Below, piece by piece: positions 39,567 through 48,633 of a stretch of 64,000 bases of DNA (its first letter is position 1; each line of letters opens with the position of its first letter). This DNA is from Psychrobacter luti. Lineage in GTDB: Bacteria; Pseudomonadota; Gammaproteobacteria; Pseudomonadales; Moraxellaceae. The notes beneath the pieces are model-generated. The model was not told where the DNA came from. It did not search any database and saw only the letters and a list, made by a program, of their open reading frames with translations. The stretch lies in NCBI RefSeq assembly GCF_014192115.1, contig NZ_JACHXL010000007.1:33184-97183 (forward strand), read 5' to 3'. A program made the translations under genes and the position numbers.

Positions 39567-40190
39567 TTAGCGTTCGACACTACCCTTTTGTGCAGACGTG
39601 GCAAAATCCACAGAGGTAATATTACCTGTGGTATTAATATGATCGATATTCTGTAAATGACGACGGTTGGTCTCAATGTTGTTCGAGACATTAATCTGTC
39701 CTGAAGACTGCGCCGGTATTTTACCCGTCGGATCAACCATCAGCTCATCAACTCCATCAAACTTGGTGATGTCTGCCAAATTGAAACCTGCCGGAGCGGC
39801 ATGTAAGCGAGGTTGCTTACGGCGTTTATCGGCTGGTGCCCAGTTCATCGCGCCCAGACTGAGCTCGTATACTAAGCCAATAATCAAGATGGTGATAAAT
39901 ATCGCGGCAGCGGCAAAGCCAAGCCAGCCAGCCTCACGAACGGAAACCGCATAGGCATATAGATACAGCGCTTCTAAATCAAAAATAACGAAGAAGATTG
40001 CCACCAAATAGAATTTGGCAGACAAACGAATGCGGGCGTTGCCAGCTCCGACAACACCCGCTTCAAATATCTCTTCTTTTTGTGAGCCCTGAGAGCGACC
40101 GCCAAGTAAGCGCGGAACGACCAGCATAAATACAACTAGCCCAATGGCGGCTAAAATAAAAGCGATTGCTGACCAATTAAAAGCAGACAT
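39567..40190 (-). CDS. nuoA: NADH-quinone oxidoreductase subunit A, with long C-terminal tail
   Basis: 207 residues (E. coli 147). Three membrane helices (about 7-30, 60-82, 90-112) with the family loop KEEIFEAGVVGAGNARIRLSAKFYLVAIFFVIFDLEALYLY; the loop binds near the quinone site. After residue 128 the protein continues for about 80 hydrophilic, Asn/Thr/Ile-rich residues that have no counterpart in E. coli. It is the first gene of the operon. Confidence 0.95.
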   Translation of the reverse strand: MSAFNWSAIAFILAAIGLVVFMLVVPRLLGGRSQGSQKEEIFEAGVVGAGNARIRLSAKFYLVAIFFVIFDLEALYLYAYAVSVREAGWLGFAAAAIFITILIIGLVYELSLGAMNWAPADKRRKQPRLHAAPAGFNLADITKFDGVDELMVDPTGKIPAQSSGQINVSNNIETNRRHLQNIDHINTTGNITSVDFATSAQKGSVER

Positions 40191-40364
40191 GATAATACGT
40201 GCTCCTCACCCAATCGAGTGTCAAACGCACCGCAAATACTCACAAACAATGGTGGTAATGGCGACAGGCATAACGCAGACGAAAACACAAAGTAACTGTC
40301 ATTGAGTCACTTTATTTGAGTAAATTTGTCTAAATAACTCAGTGATTAGGATAAATCAATGGCT

Positions 40365-40393
40365 ATTATAGCTACTGTGCTGGTAACAACCAA
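40365..40393 (-). promoter_or_regulatory. candidate promoter of the nuo operon
   Basis: Minus-strand -35 TTGGTT (40388-40393), 17-bp spacer, and a perfect -10 TATAAT (40365-40370). The transcript would have a leader of about 170 nt before nuoA. Confidence 0.55.
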
Positions 40394-41126
40394 TTATCAA
40401 GCTTATTGACGACGATGTCAGACGTGACCAACTATAGATGTTCCGCTCTGTACACGGATAAAAAGGCTGGTCGCCCAACGCATCTTGTAACAACGTAAGA
40501 TCAACGTATTAAATCAATATCATATCCGGTGTTTACTTAATTGATTTAATAGCTCATTACACGTAGTCAACAATGACGTGACAACTGGCATAAATTATTT
40601 ACGTACTATACGCATATCGGCAATCAAAAGCTAGTTTTTAACTGCATTGAACGGTCATTTTCTCTGCAAAAAAAAGATGTTTTTTTTACTATGAACTATG
40701 CTATAGACGTTACCTTATATTAAGCCCAAATCCATATTTCCGAAAAGAAGCTGGTATATATAGTGTAAGTCACGAAATCCAAACGCTTTTTTACTAAGCA
40801 CTCATCCCTCAACTCCTCACCCAAAGATAGGCTTTTTGCTTTATAATGACCCACCGAATTCCATGGTAGTATCGACAGCTATTTTAATGACGGCACTGAT
40901 GATTAATTGTCACAAAATATTAACTGCTATGAGCTAAATTAACAGACGGATTGAATAACCCTATCGACGCCATGTTTTGATATCGAGATGAGGCAACAAG
41001 TCATCACGCTATTTTGCGCTATCAATTTGCTTAATGCGTGCAGTATTGATTGAAAATAGCTGCTCTTAATATCGAAGCTCACCTCCTTTTACTTATTTTT
41101 TTTGCTTTTGTCTTACAGGTCACCTT
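40394..41126. other. long intergenic region between nuoA and rep
   Basis: Together with the nuo leader this is a 936-bp gap. I see no coding frame or RNA gene. It contains one perfect inverted repeat (40508-40550) and AT-rich runs. Promoters of rep must lie in it, but none is convincing. Confidence 0.5.
40508..40550. repeat. 11-bp perfect inverted repeat
   Basis: ATTAAATCAAT at 40508-40518 and its exact complement ATTGATTTAAT at 40540-40550, 21 bp apart, about 115 bp upstream of the candidate nuo promoter. The centre-to-centre distance of about three helical turns would suit a dimeric regulator or a weak hairpin. No T-run follows, so it is not a terminator. Confidence 0.6.
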
Positions 41127-43160
41127 ATGAGTCAACTTAATCCCAAACAACAAGAAGCGATGCTCTACGTATCTGGTCCATTGCTTGTGCTAGCAGGTGC
41201 TGGCTCCGGTAAGACGTCGGTGATTACCCGTAAGATTGCCTATCTAATCGAAGAATGCAACATGCCAGCTGAGCGTATCACAGCGGTGACATTTACTAAT
41301 AAAGCGGCGCGTGAGATGAAAGCCCGTGTCAGTAAATTGCTGCCGAGTGAAAAAACCCGCGGTCTGACGGTGTCGACCTTTCACCAATTTGGGCTACAGT
41401 TTTTACGTTATGAGTTGATACATACCCCACTCAAAGGCAACTTCTCCATCATGGACAGCGATGACAGCAAACGTTTGCTAATGGAGCTGATGATGCGTGA
41501 CAACTTAAGTGGCGCGGAAAGTCGTGAGCTGGTCGGCAAAGCGATAAAAATGATTTCTGATTGGAAAAACGATCTGATTGAGCCTGATAAGGCGATGGAA
41601 ACCTTAGACGATCCAGAAGATATGATTTTTGCTACCCTTTATGCTTTATATGAGCGTAACCTGCGAGCTTATAACGCCGTTGATTTTGATGATTTGATTG
41701 TACTCCCAACCAAAATCTTGCGTGAAAATAGAGAGCTGCGCGATAAATGGCAAAACCGTATCCGCTACTTACTGGTCGATGAGTATCAAGATACCAATAC
41801 CGCGCAATATGAGATGATTAAATATCTGGTCGGACCACAAGGACGCTTTACTGTCGTTGGTGATGACGACCAATCAATCTATGCTTGGCGCGGCGCAAAA
41901 CCTGAAAATATGGCGCTACTTAAAGAAGATTTTCCAAAGCTTAAAATCGTCATGCTTGAGCAAAACTATCGTTCAACCACGCGTATCTTGACCTCTGCCA
42001 ACGCCGTTATTACTAATAACGAGCATTTATTTGAAAAGAAACTCTGGTCAGATAAAGGTCAAGGCGAAAAAATCCGCATTATTAATTGCCGTAATGACGA
42101 TGATGAATCAGAGCGCGTTGCAAAAGAAATCGTCACCCATAAACTGCGTTTTGGTAATGAGTGGGAGCAATATGCGGTCCTCTATCGCAGTAACTTTCAG
42201 GCACGCATGCTAGAGGCACAATTGCGTCAGCTGCAAGTCCCTTATAAGTTGTCGGGCGGTCAATCGTTCTTTGCCCGTAGTGAAATTAAAGACATCATGG
42301 GTTATTTGCGTTTAATTCTTAACCCTGAAGATGACAGTGCATTTTTACGGATTATCAATACGCCGAAGCGCGGGATGGGACCGGCAACGCTTGAAAAGCT
42401 TGGCCTGTTTTCACAAGAGCATAGCATCTCGTTATTGGCGTCTTGTACCCATGCCGGTCTGGCTCACGTCCTGCCGTCAAAAGCATATGGTACCTTAAAA
42501 GAATTTGGTGACTTTATTGGCCACTATACCCGTGAGCTCGATCAGCATCCCGATCCCGTGCCTATCGTCCGTCAAATGATTGACGAGACCGGTTATATTG
42601 ACTTCGTTCGTGGCGACTCAAAAACGCCGCAGCAAGAAAAAAATCGTATCGATAATATCGATATGCTCTATACCAGTATTCAATCGCTGATAAATCGCGC
42701 CGAAGAAGATGAAGACCGCACCATTGATACCATCATTCGTAAACTGGTTTTGCTTGATATGCTCGAGCAGCAGCAAGAAGAAGAAAACACCAATAAAGTT
42801 AATCTCATGACCTTACATGCGGCAAAAGGTTTGGAGTTTGATTTCGTTTATATTATGGGACTAGAGGAAGAAATGCTACCGCACCGCAACTCTATCCTGA
42901 GCGAGACGGTCGAAGAAGAGCGGCGCTTAATGTATGTAGGCATTACCCGTGCCCGTCGTGAGCTGACATTGACCCTTGCCACTCAGCGCCGCGCGGGTGG
43001 ACAAATGCGCGTGACGTCTGAATCCAGATTCTTAGATGAGTTGCCAGAAGAGCATATCGATTGGCCTGCAAAAGCCAAAAAGAAAAAGGCTAGCAAAGAC
43101 CCTGAAAAAGTTGCTGATGAATACTTGGCCAATATTCGTGCTTTACTAGGTAATCGTTAA
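41127..43160 (+). CDS. rep: ATP-dependent DNA helicase Rep
   Basis: 677 residues (E. coli Rep 673). Superfamily 1A 3'-5' helicase that helps replication forks past protein blocks. Motifs: Walker A GAGSGKT (24-30), Ia TFTNKAAREMK, II LLVDEYQDTN, III VVGDDDQSIYAWRGA, IV LEQNYRS, V MTLHAAKGLEFDFVYIMG, VI EEERRLMYVGITRARRELTLTL. The whole sequence follows Rep more closely than UvrD or PcrA (ISDWKNDL, RNLRAYNAVDFDDLIVLPT). The C-terminus has a Lys-rich linker. AGGT precedes ATG. Confidence 0.95.
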   Translation: MSQLNPKQQEAMLYVSGPLLVLAGAGSGKTSVITRKIAYLIEECNMPAERITAVTFTNKAAREMKARVSKLLPSEKTRGLTVSTFHQFGLQFLRYELIHTPLKGNFSIMDSDDSKRLLMELMMRDNLSGAESRELVGKAIKMISDWKNDLIEPDKAMETLDDPEDMIFATLYALYERNLRAYNAVDFDDLIVLPTKILRENRELRDKWQNRIRYLLVDEYQDTNTAQYEMIKYLVGPQGRFTVVGDDDQSIYAWRGAKPENMALLKEDFPKLKIVMLEQNYRSTTRILTSANAVITNNEHLFEKKLWSDKGQGEKIRIINCRNDDDESERVAKEIVTHKLRFGNEWEQYAVLYRSNFQARMLEAQLRQLQVPYKLSGGQSFFARSEIKDIMGYLRLILNPEDDSAFLRIINTPKRGMGPATLEKLGLFSQEHSISLLASCTHAGLAHVLPSKAYGTLKEFGDFIGHYTRELDQHPDPVPIVRQMIDETGYIDFVRGDSKTPQQEKNRIDNIDMLYTSIQSLINRAEEDEDRTIDTIIRKLVLLDMLEQQQEEENTNKVNLMTLHAAKGLEFDFVYIMGLEEEMLPHRNSILSETVEEERRLMYVGITRARRELTLTLATQRRAGGQMRVTSESRFLDELPEEHIDWPAKAKKKKASKDPEKVADEYLANIRALLGNR

Positions 43161-43257
43161 GCCTAGCACTTAGAAAAGCCGCTCATGCTTACCGCGCTTA
43201 AAATAAGCGTTAAGCTTAACTTTTTATATTACTACCTTTTGAAAACTTGGAACTTTT

Positions 43258-44661
43258 ATGCCCACCTCGACGCCGAATCCTGAACGACCATTGACACGAC
43301 AAGGCGACTATAATCCGGCAGAGTCGAGCGGCGAATATAAGCTTCTGTATTTGCAAGGTTTGGTTGCTGATAAAGCGTACGAGGCGATTACTGAGTTTTT
43401 AGAAAAGCAGTCAGAATATGAGATTGCCAGCTTACTAGAATCATTTCCTAGCCAAAACCGCTTATTGATTTGGGCGCAGGTGCCAGAAGATATCAAAGGT
43501 GAAGTGCTTGCGGAGCTGGAGTTTGATACACGCCAGCCGCTGTTAGAAAACGTCTCCTCAAAAGAGATATCACTATTTACCCAAGACCTTGACGCACAAG
43601 ATATCTCTGAGATTTTAGATACTGTTACCGAAAGCGTGCGTACCTCGGTGATGGCGACTTTGGATGAAGACATTCGCATTCAGGTCAATAAGCTTGATAC
43701 CTATGCCGACTGGGAAGTCGGTAGTTATATGGATCCCGATCTCATTCAGATCAGGGACGATATCACCCTTGCAGAAGTACAAAGCTGGCTGCGAGAAAAT
43801 GCCGATTTGCTCGATGATGAAAGCCAAGAACTGTTGGTCGTTGACCAAAGCCAGCAATTACTCGGGCTACTCAGTCTGGTCGATTTGATTAAACATGACC
43901 AACGTACCCTAGTATCTGCTTTGATTGACGCAGCTATCACCATTAATGACCGCTTAGATATTCAAGATGCGGCAGCGATTTTCCGTTCAGAAGACATTCG
44001 CTTTGCCCCCGTGATTAACAGTCATGGCGAGCTGGTCGGTCAGTTAAATGGTGAAGATATCATGGAGATTATCCAAGATGATGTTGATAGCACCATGAAG
44101 AACCTTGCCGGTGTCAGCCAAGATGAGGAGCTGTTTGCGCCTATTTTGACCAGCGCCAAAAGCCGTAGTATTTGGCTCGGTATCAATTTATGCACCGCGC
44201 TCTTAGCCGCCGCAGTAATTGGCCAGTTTGAAGCGGTACTGGCAAAAGTCGTGGCGCTAGCAATACTGATGCCCGTGGTTGCCAGTATGGGCGGGATTGC
44301 AGGCTCGCAGACGCTGACCGTGGTCATTCGCGGTATGGCGATGGGTCAAATTGGTGGTTCCAACCGCTTATGGCTGCTCAATAAAGAGCTGTGGGTTGGC
44401 GCGATAAACGGTATCATATGGGCAATAATCATGGCGTTTATTGCTCAATTGTGGTTTCATGATATTAAAATCAGTGCTGTCATTGGCCTTGCTATCGCGA
44501 TTAACATGACTGCCGCCAACGTTTCAGGCATCAGTATTCCGCTGATGCTAAAACGTATGAATATTGATCCGGCGTTGTCTGCCTCTGTTATCCTCACCAC
44601 GGTAACGGACATTGTCGGCTTTATGTCGTTTTTGGGCTTGGCAAGTTTACTGATTCTTTAA
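43258..44661 (+). CDS. mgtE: magnesium transporter MgtE
   Basis: 467 residues. N-terminal helical MgtE domain (about 30-140), two CBS domains (about 150-275) that sense magnesium, a connecting helix, then five membrane helices (about 300-467). The pore stretch LMPVVASMGGIAGSQTLTVVIRGMA and the late SASVILTTVTDIVGFMSFLGLAS contain the family's ion-path residues, including the Asp of TTVTD. It imports Mg2+ and closes when internal Mg2+ is high. It follows rep by 97 bp. Confidence 0.95.
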   Translation: MPTSTPNPERPLTRQGDYNPAESSGEYKLLYLQGLVADKAYEAITEFLEKQSEYEIASLLESFPSQNRLLIWAQVPEDIKGEVLAELEFDTRQPLLENVSSKEISLFTQDLDAQDISEILDTVTESVRTSVMATLDEDIRIQVNKLDTYADWEVGSYMDPDLIQIRDDITLAEVQSWLRENADLLDDESQELLVVDQSQQLLGLLSLVDLIKHDQRTLVSALIDAAITINDRLDIQDAAAIFRSEDIRFAPVINSHGELVGQLNGEDIMEIIQDDVDSTMKNLAGVSQDEELFAPILTSAKSRSIWLGINLCTALLAAAVIGQFEAVLAKVVALAILMPVVASMGGIAGSQTLTVVIRGMAMGQIGGSNRLWLLNKELWVGAINGIIWAIIMAFIAQLWFHDIKISAVIGLAIAINMTAANVSGISIPLMLKRMNIDPALSASVILTTVTDIVGFMSFLGLASLLIL

Positions 44662-44679
44662 TAAATCACCTATAAAAAG

Positions 44680-44765
44680 TTAAAAACTAAAAGTTAGAAA
44701 TCAGCAGCTATTTATAATAAAAATAGTTGTTGTTGAGCATTTAAAAACTAAAATTTAAAAATCAG
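44680..44765. repeat. imperfect 25-bp direct repeat between mgtE and dut
   Basis: TTAAAAACTAAAAGTTAG plus AAATCAG at 44680-44704 recurs at 44741-44765 with two mismatches. Between the copies is a small hairpin (AGCTATTT / AAATAGTT). Low complexity makes chance similarity possible. Confidence 0.5.
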
Positions 44766-44822
44766 GGCATGCCCTAGATTCATTCTGTTGATAAAACCAT
44801 TAAATCGTTAAGTGAGTGTGCT

Positions 44823-45287
44823 ATGCAAGCTGTACAAGTTAAAGTATTAAACCCTAAAATCACTGAAGATAAAGCGTTTTCCCTACCGACACGCGCAACC
44901 GATGGCAGTGCAGGTATTGATTTGCGCGCTTGTATTGACGAGCCTTTGACGATTAAAGCCGGTGCGACGCATTTGATTGGTACTGGACTTGCGGTTTATA
45001 TTCAAGACCCTAACTTTGCTGGCATGATTTTACCGCGCTCAGGGCTTGGTCATAAGCACGGTATTGTCTTGGGCAATCTGGTTGGCTTGATTGATGCCGA
45101 TTATCAAGGTGAGCTGATGGTCAGTATTTGGAATCGCAGTAATGAAGATTTTGTATTAAATCCCGCCGAGCGTATGGCGCAATATGTGGTTGTCCCTGTT
45201 GCCCGCCCTGAATTTGAAGTCGTGACAGAGTTTAGCGATACCAGTGCGCGCGGTGCTGGTGGATTTGGGCATTCGGGTCGTCAGTAA
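44823..45287 (+). CDS. dut: deoxyuridine 5'-triphosphate nucleotidohydrolase
   Basis: 154 residues, normal for trimeric dUTPase, which hydrolyses dUTP to dUMP and keeps uracil out of DNA. The five motifs are present: GSAGIDLRA (1), [11 protein letters not shown] (2), [14 protein letters not shown] (3), [11 protein letters not shown] (4) and [11 protein letters not shown] (5). It precedes the algC-like pseudogene and argB, a gene order found across Pseudomonadales. Confidence 0.96.
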   Translation: MQAVQVKVLNPKITEDKAFSLPTRATDGSAGIDLRACIDEPLTIKAGATHLIGTGLAVYIQDPNFAGMILPRSGLGHKHGIVLGNLVGLIDADYQGELMVSIWNRSNEDFVLNPAERMAQYVVVPVARPEFEVVTEFSDTSARGAGGFGHSGRQ

Positions 45288-45380
45288 TAGCGATTTTAAA
45301 CTAATTATCAGCTACATACCTAACGCTCTTGGGCTATTTTTTAATCATAATATTAATCACGACAATAAGGAGAGTAAGCG

Positions 45381-46948
45381 ATGCCATCTTTTGCTGCGCA
45401 GCAATCCTTATTTCGTGCTTATGATATTCGTGGGTCGCGCCAGCATTTTACTGATGGCTTCATTCATGCATTAGGGCACGCTTTTGCTCATCTTTATCAA
45501 GTTCAGCAAAAAACTAATAACAAACACAATAGCCAACGCGCTAATAAAAAAACCATTGTTGTCATTGGTTATGATGTGCGCTGCGGTAGCGATACCATTG
45601 CGCAGACATTCAAGCGCTATATCAGCAGCTGGCTAGCTACAATACGCAACATCCATTTTTGGACAGCGTTACTAAGCCCATCTTTCATAAACAACAGCAT
45701 TTACCTACTAAGCGAGTTGCCAGCGCTTATATCGAAGCCATTACGCAAGTTTTTAAGAAAATCTATCAGCATAATTGTCAAAAAAATAATCAGAACGCAG
45801 AAGATAGCCAATTACCCTTCTCTAAACTTGATTTGGTGGTGGTCATTGACTGTATGCACGGCGCGACTAGCAATATCGCCAAGCCTTTATTTGAACGTTT
45901 TTGCCAGCAGGTCATCATACTTAATGATACGCCAGACGGTGATTTTCCTGCCGGCAATCCTGATCCGACTGAGCCGCAGCGTCTTAAGCAGTTACAGCAA
46001 AGCGTGCTTCTGCATCAGGCAGATATAGGTATCGCCTTTGATGGTGATGGCGATCGGTTAATGGTGGTCGATAATAAAGGCAAGGTCGTCACACCTGACC
46101 ACCTTCTTTATCTGTTGGCAACAGTAGCGGTCAATGATCGCCCTCAAACGCTAACGGCTTCGCTAGCAAGCCCTCAAGTCCTCTTTGATATTAAATGCTG
46201 TCATCATTTACCAAAGCTCATTACTGAACTTGGCGCAACCCCTGTGATTAGCGAAACAGGCAGCAGCCTAATGCGGCAAAAAATACAGCATTCTGATGGT
46301 CAAATTATCTTTGCCGGTGAATTATCTGGTCATTTTATTTTTAATGATAGCCACTTTATTCCTTATGATGATGCCATGTATGCTGCATTAAGACTGCTAC
46401 ATTGGCTGGCAAAACTACAACTAGCTAATCCAGGTTGCACTACAAACCTAGCTGATATTATTGATGGCTTACCGATTATCGTTAGTACAGCTGACCATTA
46501 TCTACCGCTGCCAGAAACGCTTGTAAGTAACTGCTCAATCGTGCAGCAACTGACAAGATTCTGTCAGTACTTACAGCAATTGGTCGATGCGGCGGCGATA
46601 AGACCAACAGCAACAGCTGTATCTACCACACAGCTTAACCCGCTATCCATCGTTGCTTGTGCGCCCTCATTTTGTACTTGTTCGGCTAAAAGCCAATATA
46701 TAACTTTAGAGCAGGCGCAAGCGTTATTACCAGTGGGCACTAAGCTTAGCTGTATCGATGGGGTACGCTTGGATTTCGCCCACGGATTTGGCGTATTAAG
46801 ACAATCAAACACCAGTCAAAATCTGACCGTTCGCTTCGCTGGTGATAGCATCGACGACCTTATCGATATTCAAACAAGGTTTGCCGCTTTATGCCGCCCA
46901 TTTAACGAGCATTTAGCCACGCAAATTTTGGCTATTGTTGCTGAATAA
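45381..46948 (+). pseudogene. algC: AlgC-like phosphomannomutase/phosphoglucomutase, inactivated by internal deletion with frame change
   Basis: Two overlapping frames make one broken gene. The first (from ATG 45381, AAGGAGAG upstream) has FRAYDIRG and VVIGYDVRCGSDTIAQ, the expected N-terminus. After about 45600 the homology moves to another frame, where DIQALYQQL continues, then the rest: metal loop AFDGDGDR, VIDCMHG, sugar loop GELSGHF, and RQSNT near the phosphate site. Between the two parts, AlgC normally has about 55-60 residues that include the phosphoserine loop (TASHNP-type); these are missing here. So both the catalytic serine and the frame are lost. The remaining C-terminal frame is open to 46948. 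It lies between dut and argB. Confidence 0.85.
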
Positions 46949-47055
46949 ATGTTATTTAACTGATTTTTTACCATTTATTTTATTAAAGAATGCCTTATTA
47001 GAGAACGCCGGAAAAAATAGAAATACTCAATCAACCGCTTAACCCTATCTTTTAG

Positions 47056-47976
<921 letters not shown>

Positions 47977-47993
47977 ACGCTGTAATAATTGGT

Positions 47994-48030
47994 TAAAAAA
48001 AGCCCGAGCTTGCTATTTAAGCTTGGGCTT
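47994..48030. terminator. bidirectional terminator between argB and yffB-like gene
   Basis: A 12-bp stem (48000-48011 with 48019-48030, one G-T wobble). Seven T follow on the minus strand, making it stronger for the leftward gene; the rightward T-tract is broken. Confidence 0.8.
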
Positions 48031-48053
48031 CTTAATTCACAAGATAGCTTTCT

Positions 48054-48407
48054 TTAAGTAAAATTTGTATCGAACTCAGCTTCATCATAACCGCACAGCA
48101 AGACTGACTGACCCTCTACAATCGGACGCTTAATCATACTAGTATTTTCAGTAAGTAAGTCAATGGCTTTATCCACATCGCTATCCGCCGCTTGCTTTTG
48201 AGCATCTTCTAGCTTGCGCCATGTCGTGCCGCGCTTATTCAATACTTTAGCTATCCCCAACTCCTTTACCCAGCGCTGAATGCTATCTTTGTCGATACCT
48301 TGTTTTTTATAATCATGAAAGTTATAGCTGACACCCAAATCATCAAGCTTGGTAAAAGCTTTTTTCATGGTACTACAAGATTTGATACCGTAAATGGTGA
48401 TGGTCAT
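48054..48407 (-). CDS. ArsC/Spx-family reductase (YffB-like)
   Basis: 117 residues of thioredoxin fold. YGIKSCSTMKKA carries the single active-site Cys11; the CxxC resolving Cys is absent. FHDYKKQGID, LNKRGTTWRKL and IKRPIVEG follow YffB and the Spx/ArsC family. YffB itself has unknown substrate and appears glutathione-linked; true arsenate reduction is doubtful because no ars genes are nearby. Convergent with argB. Confidence 0.88.
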   Translation of the reverse strand: MTITIYGIKSCSTMKKAFTKLDDLGVSYNFHDYKKQGIDKDSIQRWVKELGIAKVLNKRGTTWRKLEDAQKQAADSDVDKAIDLLTENTSMIKRPIVEGQSVLLCGYDEAEFDTNFT

Positions 48408-48633
48408 AAAAACTCCTCTTCAATGAATGTTACTGTTTATTATACTCAAATAATGTCTGAAACTAGCGCATGTCGAATGTAGCTATCGGCAAGCGGCGAA
48501 TATAAGCCGAAAAGCTATTAGGCAATCAATGAAAGGCGGCATCATATCGTCGCAATTTTCGCTAAATTACGCTATGCTATGGCATTAGAAAATTTCACCC
48601 CATTTATTTGTAATAACCGATTCCGAGCCAACT

